From NCBI GenBank assembly GCA_021372535.1, contig JAJFUH010000106.1, positions 1-34,650 of the forward strand: a stretch of 34,650 nt of DNA, read 5' to 3'. The notes under the pieces are model-generated. The model worked only from the letters and a program-made list of their open reading frames with translations, ran no database searches and was not told where the DNA came from. The stretch comes from a bacterium (GTDB lineage Bacteria > Latescibacterota > Latescibacteria > Latescibacterales > Latescibacteraceae). Both the position numbers and the translations under genes were made by a program. Positions 16,012 to 24,492 of the stretch are shown piece after piece. Each line of letters begins with the position of its first letter. Within the stretch, counting starts at the first letter, position 1.

Positions 16012-17379
16012 ATGAACGTATGCAAAACCGGTAAACTGCTCGCCGGTACAGGTCTCTCCGACATAACACCTCCCCCTGACTGCACACTGGCGGGTTTCGC
16101 AGCCCGTGATCACCGGGCCGAAGGAATTCACGACAGACTGACCGCAACAGCACTGGCGCTGCAAAAGGACGAGGAAACAGCTGTTATCGTGGCCCTCGAT
16201 CTCGTTTCGCTTTCACGGAACCATATCGATTACCTCCTGAAAAGGCTCGAAGCTTCGTATGGGCTGAAACCACGACAGATTCTCATAAACTGTTCCCATA
16301 CCCATGCCGGGCCGGTCACCGATATCAGCGAATTCGATCTGTCGATGAACGAGCTCTGTCCTTACCGTGGTGATCCGGATTATCTCGATTCTCTCGGGGA
16401 GAATATCCTGAAAGCGGTCGCAGCGGCTCTCGACAGCATAGAGCCGGCAGTAGCATACTGGGGACTCGGTGAAACGCACATCGGCATATCACGGCGCGCT
16501 TCAAACACCTCGCTTTACAAAGGACCCGCTTCGGGGGATTTCGGGATATATGCAAACTATCCAAATCCGCGCATGGAAATCGATCGGACATGCCCGGTCA
16601 TGCTCATCAGGAATGCGGATGGAGCACCCAGGGCACTCGTCTTCGGCGCACCCTGTCATCCGACAACCATGAGTTACGACAACTACCTCGTTTCCGCCGA
16701 ATATCCCGGAGAGGCACGCCGTGCGCTGAAAGAGTATTATGGTGGAATCCCTGCGCTGTTTCTGCAGGGTATTGGCGGAGATATAAAACCGCGTCAGGTT
16801 GCCGGAGAAACAAAGTTCAGGAGCGGGACATATGATGATGTCGCGCTCGTCGGGAAAGAGCTCGCTTCGGATATCATACGGATTATCGACAGAGGGCTGG
16901 TACCGCTCGATATCAGGCTTAAATCCTCACTTAAACATGTCCCGGTCCCGCTTGCGAAAGGATGGGATGAGCGGACATACCGTCGCTTCAACGGCAGGAA
17001 AGAACCGGAACACCGCCGTTACTGGGCAAACTGGTGGCTCGGTAAAATCGTACGGGGTGAAGAAATCCCGGAAACTGTCGATGTCACGCTTGCCCTCATG
17101 GAACTTGCACCCGACCTGCGATTCGCCGGAGTATCGGGCGAGCTTCTCACCGGAATGGGGCTCAAGATCAAGCGGCATTTCACGACAGGGATAACACTGC
17201 CCCTCGGATATACCAACGGTGTCGTTGCATACATCCCCGATTCGGATGTTCTCGAAGAGGGCGGTTACGAGGCGGTGGAATCCATCTTTTTCTCTGAATC
17301 GATGCCCGCTCCATGGAGGAAGGACATCGACAGCACCATTCTCGGAGCATTCGATACGCTTGCCGATGAACTCGAGTGA
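16012..17379 (+). CDS. Second neutral ceramidase-fold protein, also with Lys for the catalytic Ser
   Basis: This 455-aa paralogue of the protein at 2872-4236 aligns along its whole length: LAGTGLSDITPP (about 10-21), AGFAARDHRAEGIHDRLT, NCSHTHAGP (His98), APCHPTTM (His216), GGDIKPRQVAG (Lys259), SGELLTGMGLKIK and LGYTNGVVAYIPDSDVLEEGGYEA. As in its paralogue, zinc ligands are kept but the ceramidase Ser nucleophile position is Lys, and there is no signal peptide or C-terminal domain. GGAAAGGA lies six bases before the ATG at 16012, which is preferred to the unsupported frame opening at 15985. It is transcribed alone on the plus strand. It probably acts on a small, non-ceramide substrate in the cytoplasm; the reaction is unknown. 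Confidence 0.8.
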   Translation: MNVCKTGKLLAGTGLSDITPPPDCTLAGFAARDHRAEGIHDRLTATALALQKDEETAVIVALDLVSLSRNHIDYLLKRLEASYGLKPRQILINCSHTHAGPVTDISEFDLSMNELCPYRGDPDYLDSLGENILKAVAAALDSIEPAVAYWGLGETHIGISRRASNTSLYKGPASGDFGIYANYPNPRMEIDRTCPVMLIRNADGAPRALVFGAPCHPTTMSYDNYLVSAEYPGEARRALKEYYGGIPALFLQGIGGDIKPRQVAGETKFRSGTYDDVALVGKELASDIIRIIDRGLVPLDIRLKSSLKHVPVPLAKGWDERTYRRFNGRKEPEHRRYWANWWLGKIVRGEEIPETVDVTLALMELAPDLRFAGVSGELLTGMGLKIKRHFTTGITLPLGYTNGVVAYIPDSDVLEEGGYEAVESIFFSESMPAPWRKDIDSTILGAFDTLADELE

Positions 17380-17433
17380 TGTTTCAACCGGAATACACGA
17401 AGACTTCAGGCATGTTACCACCTTCGCATGTAA

Positions 17434-17478
17434 GAAAAAAAATCGCTCTGTCCCCTTTCGGCGTCACGGGACAGAGCG
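17434..17478 (-). terminator. Intrinsic terminator after the DUF1080 gene
   Basis: An 11-bp perfect stem CGCTCTGTCCC / GGGACAGAGCG (17444-17454 with 17468-17478) with a 13-nt loop is followed on the minus strand by an eight-T run. It lies 26 bp after the stop codon at 17504 and is placed between two convergent genes, so it may also block plus-strand read-through from the ceramidase-fold gene. Confidence 0.9.
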
Positions 17479-17503
17479 ACTGTATATTGTATGTTCCGGG
17501 CTT

Positions 17504-18211
17504 TTACTTGAGCTCGCGAATCCAGATATTACGGTATTTCACCGGGTGGTTATGATCCTGGAGGATGATCGGGCCTTTCGCACGGTCGTTCTCCTCGACC
17601 CCGCCGAGTGTATATGATGTGTAAACATGATCCTGAATGAGAACGCCGTTATGGAGGACGGTGATGTTCGCTTTCTGGGTGATATTCCCGTCCTGGCTGT
17701 ACCGCGGGGCGCGGAATATGATGTCGTAGGTCTGCCACTGTCCGGCGGGACGGCTTGCATTGACGAGCGGGGGAAAATTCTCGTATACGGCGCCGCACTG
17801 ACCATTGACGTACGTCTTACTGCCGTATGAATCGAGCACCTGAACCTCGTAAACGCCGTTCAGATACACGCCGCTGTTGCCACGGTCCTGGCCTTCACCC
17901 TTCGCAGGGGCAGGAGTGGCGAACTCGATGTGGAGCTGGACGTCGCCGAATTCCCGTTTGGTTTTGATAGTACCGCCCTTCACGATCATCGCGCCGTTCT
18001 CGACAGTCCAGCCAGCTGGTTTGCCATCCATGTACGTCCACTCGGAGAGGTTTTTGCCATCGAAGAGCACGACGGCATCTCCCGGTATCTGCCCTTCGAG
18101 AGCGCTGACAACTCTCGGCTCGGGTTCCATCGGATGGGGCGCTCCATACACACCCGCAGCACAAACCATCAAAAATCCCGATACCAGAACAACCGCGAAC
18201 ATTTTTTTCAT
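17504..18211 (-). CDS. Secreted DUF1080 (3-keto-disaccharide hydrolase domain) protein
   Basis: This 235-aa protein has a Sec signal peptide (MKKMFAVVLVSGFLMVCAAG, likely cleaved near VYGA-PHP) and one concanavalin-like DUF1080 domain from about 45 to the end: DAVVLFDGKNLSEW, GWTVENGAMIVKGG, FGDVQLHIEFATP, RGNSGVYLNGVYEVQVLDSYG and GPIILQDHNHPVKYRNIWIREL, all typical. Related proteins cleave 3-keto-glycosides made by sugar 3-dehydrogenases, although most members are untested. The start has AAGGAGG ahead and a terminator follows the stop. It lies 24 bp after the DUF985 cupin gene on the same strand, an apparent two-gene unit. No GFO/IDH/MocA oxidoreductase is present in the window to make the keto-sugar. 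Confidence 0.92.
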   Translation of the reverse strand: MKKMFAVVLVSGFLMVCAAGVYGAPHPMEPEPRVVSALEGQIPGDAVVLFDGKNLSEWTYMDGKPAGWTVENGAMIVKGGTIKTKREFGDVQLHIEFATPAPAKGEGQDRGNSGVYLNGVYEVQVLDSYGSKTYVNGQCGAVYENFPPLVNASRPAGQWQTYDIIFRAPRYSQDGNITQKANITVLHNGVLIQDHVYTSYTLGGVEENDRAKGPIILQDHNHPVKYRNIWIRELK

Positions 18212-18235
18212 TCCGTGCCTCCTTGATTGTTAGGT

Positions 18236-18739
18236 TTATTCACTGGTAAGCTGTCTGATCAGATATTCATAATCAGGGTAACGGCCGATGAGCATACCAC
18301 GGTTACCGAGTTCCAGATCACCGGCATCGAACGCCGGAGCAACCGTGGTTCCGAGGAGCGCGAACGAACCGCCGTCGACGAGTCTCATTCCCTGCCATAT
18401 TCCGCGCGTAACGATGCACTGGGGATACTGCCCCTTTTCCAGATCGTTTCCGAGAACAAGCTCCTTCCCGGTTCCGTCAGGGCAGAGTTGGAGCATGGTA
18501 ACCGGGTCGCCGGCATAAAAATGAAACACCTCATCGCTCGGGAGGCGGTGGAGCGCCGAAAATGCCTCGGCGGTAATGAGATAATAGATGGCGGTGCTCA
18601 ATCCCTTCTCACTGCCGTACCGCGGCGGAAGACACCCGGATGATATGGTTTCACTGCTCCGGTAGGTCTCCCTGAAATATCCGCCTTCGCCCGGAAGCGG
18701 AACGAGTCCGAGATGACGGATAATATAGCTCGTATTCAT
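18236..18739 (-). CDS. DUF985 (cupin_5) family protein
   Basis: This 167-aa cytoplasmic cupin shows the DUF985 landmarks: IIRHLGLVPLPGEGGYFRETYRS at the start, STAIYYLITAEAFSALHRLPSDEVFHFYAGDP (about 50-80, with the His and Glu expected to line the barrel), and FALLGTTVAPAFDAGDLELG in the second half. The function of the family is not settled; some members act on sugars or sugar acids. ATG at 18739 gives the usual N-terminus; TTG two codons earlier is possible. Its ribosome site is weak (AGAAAG). It is the first gene of a pair with the DUF1080 gene. Confidence 0.88.
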   Translation of the reverse strand: MNTSYIIRHLGLVPLPGEGGYFRETYRSSETISSGCLPPRYGSEKGLSTAIYYLITAEAFSALHRLPSDEVFHFYAGDPVTMLQLCPDGTGKELVLGNDLEKGQYPQCIVTRGIWQGMRLVDGGSFALLGTTVAPAFDAGDLELGNRGMLIGRYPDYEYLIRQLTSE

Positions 18740-18994
18740 AGGCAACTTTCTGTAATATCAATTAATTTAAACACTTATAAAAGCATATACCGGTCAATCG
18801 CCGTCCTTAAAAGTATCCGCATTATGACAACTGACAGCTGTAATTGTGATTCATATAACATGAATGAAGAACTTTCAACCATATATCTCTGACATTTCGC
18901 TGCCGTGAACTTAACGGATTTGAGGTATAATTGCAAGCGCAATCATACAGTCCCGAGCCGCGAACCCGAATAAAAACTTCCGGAAATGAATGTA

Positions 18995-19023
18995 TTGATA
19001 AATACATCATCAGGTAATATATT
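18995..19023 (+). promoter_or_regulatory. Sigma-70-type promoter for the secreted cupin gene
   Basis: TTGATA (18995-19000), a 17-bp spacer and TATATT (19018-19023) form a good -35/-10 pair. Transcription would begin near 19030, giving a leader of about 70 nt before the ATG at 19101. The rest of the 361-bp gap from 18740 shows no gene or other clear signal. Confidence 0.6.
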
Positions 19024-19100
19024 AGCAAAGACTTACTTCGGAAATTTCACGATTACTCATTCGTAAACCTTTCACAAACCTGTTCCAAAGGAGGGTGTTG

Positions 19101-20027
19101 ATGAAAAAAGTGCTCCTTTTAACCGCGGTTATGTTTTTAGTGTATTCATCGCTCGCTGTCGCTCAGGATGTCGTGTTCGGTCAGGACAAGAAACCCTCGT
19201 ATTTCGAGCTCGACGATTACAATCACCGTTATCCCGAAACCGACACCGATGTCAGGCTCTACATGAACAACTGGAGAAATTCACAGATAACCATCGGGCA
19301 CGGCGGCTTTTTCGAACGGGCATACCTGACACCCGGCGACCCGACAAATCCGCCCAGGATCGGCGCTGTACTCAAATATATCAAGGCTTACAACCACGGG
19401 GCGCTCGAAGCCGACTCCAGAACGACCAAAACGAAGCATGACAAGGAACAGGTGTTTTTCTACATAACAGGCGGTGTCGGCAAGGTAGAAGCTGGCGGCA
19501 AGACCGCCGAACTGTCCGAGGGAACGGGGGTTTTTATTCCCGCCGGGCTTGAATACCAGTTTTTCAATACCTGCGACAAGGAACCGCTCGAATGCATTAT
19601 CATCATGGAAGATATCCCCGATGGATTCGAGCCGCTGAAAGAAATGAAAACCGGCTCGTATAAAGACCATACACCCGGCGCCGGGATGCACTGGGCGCAC
19701 ATCGGCAGGGGTATCGTCGATGGTGTCAAGTTTGCCAATCCCATGGGTGTAGCTGTCGTATCAGTCGATGCCTTCGATATAGCGCAGCCGCACATGCACG
19801 GCCCCGGTGTCGAGGAAATCTGGTGCCAGCTCAGGGGAAAGAGTCTCCTCCTGTTCGGAAACCGTCTCTTCTGGCAGGAAGTCGGGACGGCATTTCTCAT
19901 CCCACCCAATTTCAGGGTGCCCCACTGCTCGATCAATTATTCCGAAGAGCCCATGCAGTGGCTCTATCTGGGGAACCGTCACGACGCGCAGGAAACACGG
20001 TACAGTAAATTCCACGAGAAGAAATAG
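19101..20027 (+). CDS. Secreted double-cupin protein
   Basis: This 308-aa protein has a signal peptide (MKKVLLLTAVMFLVYSSLAVAQ, cleaved near AVA-QD). Two cupin barrels follow: one around HDKEQVFFYITGGVGKVEAG with VFIPAGLEYQFFN, and a second around QPHMHGPGVEEIWCQLRGK with FLIPPNFRVPHCSIN, whose His-x-His...Glu pattern suits a metal site. I know of related exported cupins in polysaccharide degraders but not of a proven function. GGAGG lies six bases before the ATG; GTG and TTG codons just upstream are in frame but less likely. It has its own promoter and terminator, so it is a single-gene unit. Confidence 0.85.
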   Translation: MKKVLLLTAVMFLVYSSLAVAQDVVFGQDKKPSYFELDDYNHRYPETDTDVRLYMNNWRNSQITIGHGGFFERAYLTPGDPTNPPRIGAVLKYIKAYNHGALEADSRTTKTKHDKEQVFFYITGGVGKVEAGGKTAELSEGTGVFIPAGLEYQFFNTCDKEPLECIIIMEDIPDGFEPLKEMKTGSYKDHTPGAGMHWAHIGRGIVDGVKFANPMGVAVVSVDAFDIAQPHMHGPGVEEIWCQLRGKSLLLFGNRLFWQEVGTAFLIPPNFRVPHCSINYSEEPMQWLYLGNRHDAQETRYSKFHEKK

Positions 20028-20067
20028 CTCTCTTTTCGGGTCTCCTATACAGACACGAAGAAACAAT

Positions 20068-20102
20068 AAAGCCCCGTTCTGTCGATTGATAAACGGGGCT
20101 TT
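20068..20102 (+). terminator. Intrinsic terminator after the double-cupin gene
   Basis: AAAGCCCCGTT and AACGGGGCTTT (20068-20078 and 20092-20102) form an 11-bp perfect stem with a 13-nt loop, 40 bp after the stop codon. The A and T ends make it able to work in both directions. Confidence 0.85.
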
Positions 20103-20161
20103 ATCATATATGGGGATACTGTTTAACAGTAGATTGTGTATAAAAGAAACAATGGCATTTA

Positions 20162-20206
20162 CGATTTACGATTTTGGATTGCCAAGCCTCTATCAATCGT
20201 AAATCG
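20162..20206. repeat. 12-bp inverted repeat in an ATTTACG-rich tract
   Basis: CGATTTACGATT (20162-20173) is repeated inverted as AATCGTAAATCG (20195-20206) around a 21-nt loop. The left arm belongs to a 7-bp periodic tract (ATTTACG repeated from 20158). It lies 30 bp beyond the 3' end of the TIM-barrel gene at 20236, so it may end that transcript, but its T run is weak. It also resembles a degenerate intergenic repeat. Confidence 0.5.
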
Positions 20207-20235
20207 AACTTTTAATTTCAGCAAGTGTGGTCCTG

Positions 20236-21417
20236 CTATTTTATCCGGTAGAGATGGACATCGTACGGCTTGAAATCATCCTCGAAACCACCGCTGGTAA
20301 CCGGTATGGTGCGTCCCTCGCCGATGACCTCCGCCGTCCCGTCCCCGTTGGGCAGGCTCACAAAAAAAGAAGCTTTCGTCCCGCTGTCACGCATACAGAC
20401 GGCGAACACATAAAGAGCATCTTCGTATCGTTTAACCAGCACATCCACCGGTACTCCGGGCTGTGAGGACGTTACTTCGGCGCCGAAATGGAATGTCGGG
20501 CTGTTGATCACGGGCGCAAGGTTGCGGATTTCTCCGTTAAGCGCAGTGACCGCCGCAAGCATTTCGGGATCGTTGAGGAGCCGCCGTGTATCTTCCTTCG
20601 GCTTCCAGGCATGGACGAAGTAAACGATGCCCATGGAGCCATGAATAATCGACATCCACACCTCCGCTTTCACCTGACGGGGAGTGGGACGTGTGTCGGA
20701 CGATATCTGAGTGGTTTCGATGCAGTTCCAGACAATCTTCTGATTGTTCGTCCATGTTCTGAGACGGTCCACTCCACGGGCGACATACCAGAGATTGCCC
20801 TGGATTTCAGGGTTCCGGTGCACTACGGGATAGATATCGAACGAAACGATATCGCCGCCCTTGACATATTCCGCATAGTCCTCGGGGTGGTTTCGACGGA
20901 CTCCACGGCCAATGTAGTTATTCCACGCAACACCCTGACCGATGTTCAGGAACACCGGCCGTGAGGGATCGGCAGCTATTATCTTCTTATAATCCGCGAT
21001 TATTTTTTCCGGAAGGATCGGGGGACTCCATTTGCCGTCAATAATTGGCTGCTGGGCGTTATCCGGCTCGTCGCCGTGCATCCAGCCTACGATAATCGGA
21101 TCATCTTTATATTTAAGCCCTACATCGTTCTGAGAACATATGGCCGGCATACCGGCTGCCCGGAGCTGGGCGAGCTGTTCTTCCGTGGGACCCTGCCAGA
21201 GACCGACAAAGACATTTATTCCGGCTTTTTTGTATGCCTGCGCATCCTCAGGGTCCTGCAGCCAGACCGTCAGGGGGAAAAAACCGGGGTCTTTCGGAAG
21301 ACCGTTCTTCCATTGTACATAGGGATTGGCGCTGCCGGGTTTCCCCTTATCGGCCTGGGCATACAGTACTGAAGCACACAGAAATGTGAGGAGCACAATA
21401 CCCAAGAGTCGTTTCAT
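20236..21417 (-). CDS. Secreted TIM-barrel protein, candidate glycoside hydrolase
   Basis: This 393-aa protein has a clear signal peptide (MKRLLGIVLLTFLCASVLYA, cleavage near LYA-QA). The body suggests an alpha/beta barrel: FFPLTVWLQDP (46-56), AYKKAGINVFVGLWQG, DDPIIVGWMHGDEPDN with Glu117, DIVSFDIYP (189-197), KIVWNCIETTQ with Glu234, and a C-terminal beta-domain ending PYDVHLYRI. Glu117 and Glu234 sit about where clan-A glycosidases keep acid/base and nucleophile on strands 4 and 7. I cannot assign a GH family. The gene follows the GH116 gene on the same strand after 130 bp, supporting a carbohydrate role. It could instead be a non-catalytic relative. Confidence 0.7.
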   Translation of the reverse strand: MKRLLGIVLLTFLCASVLYAQADKGKPGSANPYVQWKNGLPKDPGFFPLTVWLQDPEDAQAYKKAGINVFVGLWQGPTEEQLAQLRAAGMPAICSQNDVGLKYKDDPIIVGWMHGDEPDNAQQPIIDGKWSPPILPEKIIADYKKIIAADPSRPVFLNIGQGVAWNNYIGRGVRRNHPEDYAEYVKGGDIVSFDIYPVVHRNPEIQGNLWYVARGVDRLRTWTNNQKIVWNCIETTQISSDTRPTPRQVKAEVWMSIIHGSMGIVYFVHAWKPKEDTRRLLNDPEMLAAVTALNGEIRNLAPVINSPTFHFGAEVTSSQPGVPVDVLVKRYEDALYVFAVCMRDSGTKASFFVSLPNGDGTAEVIGEGRTIPVTSGGFEDDFKPYDVHLYRIK

Positions 21418-21503
21418 AACATCCCCTTTCCCTAAAAAAGTGTTAATATCCGCTGATATTTTAATTGCCGTTTTTTATCTCTATCCCTTGGTTTCTCTGT
21501 CCC

Positions 21504-21527
21504 TTTGCCACTTTGCCACTTTGCCAC
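21504..21527. repeat. Three tandem copies of TTTGCCAC
   Basis: Three exact head-to-tail copies of an 8-bp unit lie in the 130-bp gap between the GH116 gene and the TIM-barrel gene. The period equals that of the TTTGTGTC module found elsewhere, but the unit differs. Confidence 0.85.
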
Positions 21528-21547
21528 TCCGGAATGTAACCAGATTA

Positions 21548-24184
21548 TCACTGTGAGGCAAGCACAAAGGAGAGCGGTTCTCCCTCTTTGACTGTCATGA
21601 CGGTATCGAACTGTTTTGAGCCATAACCGGTCAGAATAAACCGCGACAGTTCTGTCTGCCCGTGGAGTACAGCCAGATCGACCGTAATTCCATTTTTCCC
21701 GCGGGTAAGGGTACACGTTCCCCATGCGTACCCGTTCGACCAAAAAAATGTTCCCCCCTGAGAAGCAAAGGTCATGCTCTTTTCGACAGCGGAGCAGTGG
21801 AATCCCGAAAGGGCGAGCAGTCCCGCCCAGCTTGCCATCGCCCGTGAATAGTGGTGGCCGCACTCTGCCTCGTCGAACGGACTTCGTCTGTTCCCGTCAT
21901 ACCGTCGCCGAATATTCTCGATACAGGTAATCCCGTTTTTAATCTGCCCCTCATAGAGCATACCGACAGCGGCTGTATATTCAAAACCTGTCATGACTTC
22001 GGTAAAGTACGGAAACGGATTTTCCGGACGGTCCTTCGGGTAGCTCGCCATGAGAAGCGCCGACTCGTCCCCGAGCGCAAACGAGCGCATGCAGTTGAAA
22101 TGGGTGCTCAATTCCTTACAGTAATTGTATTTCATGATACTCCGCAGTGTCGTGTCAACATGCCCCTTTTCGACGAGATATCCGAGGTTGCAGACATGGG
22201 CCATGTACTGGCCGACAAGCTGGTCGACGAGACACCCCGAGCCGAGCTGATAATCGGGATTGGTCGGGTCCTGTGCGCCCATTCCAACGAGAAGCGCTTT
22301 CGCGATGTCCGATGCATTTTTCGGCGGCACGATCTTATGCTCGTAGTATTCGCCGTTGTAGAGGTTCGCATCTATCCATGCGCTTCCCCTATTAAAGAGA
22401 TTCCCGCACGTGGCAGCAAATTCCTCGTCTCCGAGATAGCGGGCCATCTCCTGAGCAGCCCGGAGCGCGCCGAGATACCACAGTCCCATCTGCGGATTGG
22501 GGCCGTAGTACTCCACATCCATGGTATTGTGCTGGCAGCCTTCCATGACACCATCACGGTCGGCGTCCCATCCCCCCGGTATCCAGCAGAATTCGAGCGC
22601 TTTCCGCACCTTCGGCCACAATGCCCTGAGCATGTCGTCATCGCCGGAGAGCTGCCAGTCGCGGTACATCTTCATGATGCAGCCCATCTGGCCATCCGCC
22701 GCCGCTTTTCCCCACCCCTGCGCACGTTCGAGCGGGAGGTTGACACGAAAGCTCATGAGCCCGTTCTCATCGGTGGCATGCCCGAACTCGACCTCGCGCA
22801 TCGATTTCGCCAGCTTCCCGAACAGGAACGCCGTCGCCTGCTCGTAATTCCAGACATGGGTACACGAACCATGGCAGCACCCCTTCTGGTCGCAGCTTCC
22901 TTCCCAGCCGTAGAACCGGCCGTCCGCAGTACGGAAACAGGTCTGCGTCCGGAGCGTGCTGATGTTGAACAGCGCCGCCTCTTTCACCACATCGGGAACG
23001 GTGCTTCCGCACAGTGCGCGCACAAACTCCACCGTCCGCGCTTCCAGCCCGGGAAGACGGGGCGCCTCTTTTTCCGCCGTATCCCATGCATCTGAATAGA
23101 CGGTGGTGTAATAATTACGCAGGATATCCTTATCGTTCCCTTCCGGCGTCCATGAAGGCCGGTTCGGGAAATTCCATGTAAGATAGAAGGTGACTTCCCT
23201 CTTCTCGTGCGGGGGGACATCCACTTCCACGGCGAGCGACAGCATGGGCGTGTTCTCACCGGTGGTTCCGCGCTCTTCGAGTTTACCGTCATCACTGAAG
23301 TCATCCCAGAAATCGAGGAGCGATTTACCCCACTGTTCGGGCAGCCACGACGTCCGGTAACTGACATGCTCACGGACACCCGTGGTCAAGGCTATCGTCC
23401 CCCACTGGGGTACCCTGGTGCTGATTCCTTCGGAGCGCATGAAAATTCCCTGGACATCCGTCCCCGTGCGGAACGTATTGACATTCGCCTTTGCGCCGAT
23501 CACCTGGAGATTCCCTTTCCAGTCCTTTGTCGTCTCCCATCCGTCCATCCCGATGAAATTGGGCATGCTGCCGCATACCGACGCGGTTATAGGGCTGCTC
23601 TTCGTGTTATAAAGCTCGAAGCGAATCACCGCCACCGGCATACCGCTCAAATCCTCCTCTCCAGGGATAAGCGGATTGAACACTTTCATACGGACATCCA
23701 CAGGCATATCCGGGTCAGAGAGCATCACCTGACCGAGCGGGTATGCGGCTTCAAAGGAGCTGTTCCGGAAACGCGGCAGTCCATGGTTCGGTACAATACT
23801 GCCGTGGCTGCCCTCATACGCCGAAACATCGAGCGGCCCTTCGAGAACACGGGCTTGCCTGTTACCGTTCTCATCGGCGACGAACAGGGCAAAAAACGGC
23901 CCCGTTGTTCCGCGCTGCGGAATATATCCTTTCGATGGGCGATTCATGATCTCCCAGTCGCGGAGATCACCCCGTCCGCCCAGGGATACCGTTCCCGTGC
24001 CGATACCGCCGACCGGCATGGCGATACGGGCGCTGTTCTGCTGATCATACCGTTTAAGAACCGGCCAGTCCCCCGTTTCCGGGGTTTTTACCATTGTTCC
24101 CGATGGTAAGGACGGCTCTTTATTCGAACATGAAACACAACAGAAAAATGCAACCAGCACTACCACCGTAAGTGATGTTCTCAT
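21548..24184 (-). CDS. GH116 family glycoside hydrolase, probable lipoprotein
   Basis: This 878-aa protein belongs to GH116, the family of human GBA2 and bacterial beta-glucosidases/xylosidases. The N-terminal beta-sandwich carries PVGGIGTGTVSLGGRGDLRDWEI (58-80), typical for the family. The C-terminal (alpha/alpha)6 barrel holds FYGWEG (Glu428, best nucleophile candidate), CTHVWNYEQA (441-450), GVMEGCQHNTMDVEYYG (Asp556, acid/base candidate by alignment with GBA2) and GLWYLGALRAAQEMA. The leader VAFFCCVSCSNKE ends in a lipobox-like CVSC (Cys19), so it is probably anchored outside the inner membrane. It is the first gene of a unit with the secreted TIM-barrel protein. Substrate is likely a beta-linked glucoside or xyloside; glucosylceramide is possible but not indicated. 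Confidence 0.9.
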   Translation of the reverse strand: MRTSLTVVVLVAFFCCVSCSNKEPSLPSGTMVKTPETGDWPVLKRYDQQNSARIAMPVGGIGTGTVSLGGRGDLRDWEIMNRPSKGYIPQRGTTGPFFALFVADENGNRQARVLEGPLDVSAYEGSHGSIVPNHGLPRFRNSSFEAAYPLGQVMLSDPDMPVDVRMKVFNPLIPGEEDLSGMPVAVIRFELYNTKSSPITASVCGSMPNFIGMDGWETTKDWKGNLQVIGAKANVNTFRTGTDVQGIFMRSEGISTRVPQWGTIALTTGVREHVSYRTSWLPEQWGKSLLDFWDDFSDDGKLEERGTTGENTPMLSLAVEVDVPPHEKREVTFYLTWNFPNRPSWTPEGNDKDILRNYYTTVYSDAWDTAEKEAPRLPGLEARTVEFVRALCGSTVPDVVKEAALFNISTLRTQTCFRTADGRFYGWEGSCDQKGCCHGSCTHVWNYEQATAFLFGKLAKSMREVEFGHATDENGLMSFRVNLPLERAQGWGKAAADGQMGCIMKMYRDWQLSGDDDMLRALWPKVRKALEFCWIPGGWDADRDGVMEGCQHNTMDVEYYGPNPQMGLWYLGALRAAQEMARYLGDEEFAATCGNLFNRGSAWIDANLYNGEYYEHKIVPPKNASDIAKALLVGMGAQDPTNPDYQLGSGCLVDQLVGQYMAHVCNLGYLVEKGHVDTTLRSIMKYNYCKELSTHFNCMRSFALGDESALLMASYPKDRPENPFPYFTEVMTGFEYTAAVGMLYEGQIKNGITCIENIRRRYDGNRRSPFDEAECGHHYSRAMASWAGLLALSGFHCSAVEKSMTFASQGGTFFWSNGYAWGTCTLTRGKNGITVDLAVLHGQTELSRFILTGYGSKQFDTVMTVKEGEPLSFVLASQ

Positions 24185-24409
24185 ACAGGCCTCCGGAACA
24201 TGATAACTGTTATGTACTCATTATTATCCACGTAAACAGACGCACCGGGATATAAAGTAAAAACCGATTATGATAAAAAACATATCATGTCACAAACAGG
24301 ATTCAAACACTTTTTTCTTGCTGTTTCGGTTCAGTTCAAACCTCGCCCCGGGAAAAGGCATTTCGGGAATATGCGGACGCGGGATTTTCACCGGATTCTT
24401 GATTACAGG

Positions 24410-24430
24410 AATAATATAGTATATATTATT
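24410..24430. promoter_or_regulatory. AT-only inverted repeat upstream of the membrane-protein gene
   Basis: AATAATATA-GTA-TATATTATT is a perfect 9-bp inverted repeat lying 63 bp before the ATG at 24493 and containing possible -10 boxes. The 308-bp divergent gap 24185-24492 also contains GGGATTTTCACCGGATT, a degenerate relative of the GCGGATTTTC repeat, at about 24381-24397. I see no gene in the gap. The inverted repeat could be fortuitous given its composition. Confidence 0.35.
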
Positions 24431-24492
24431 TTTACAATAGATGTATTACATTTCAATGTGGATTTGGGCAGATTTCAAGGGAGAATATCAAC

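Noticed and set aside
21851-23095. A 414-codon open frame on the plus strand
   Set aside because: It is antisense to the GH116 gene, whose catalytic motifs and lipoprotein signal are clear.
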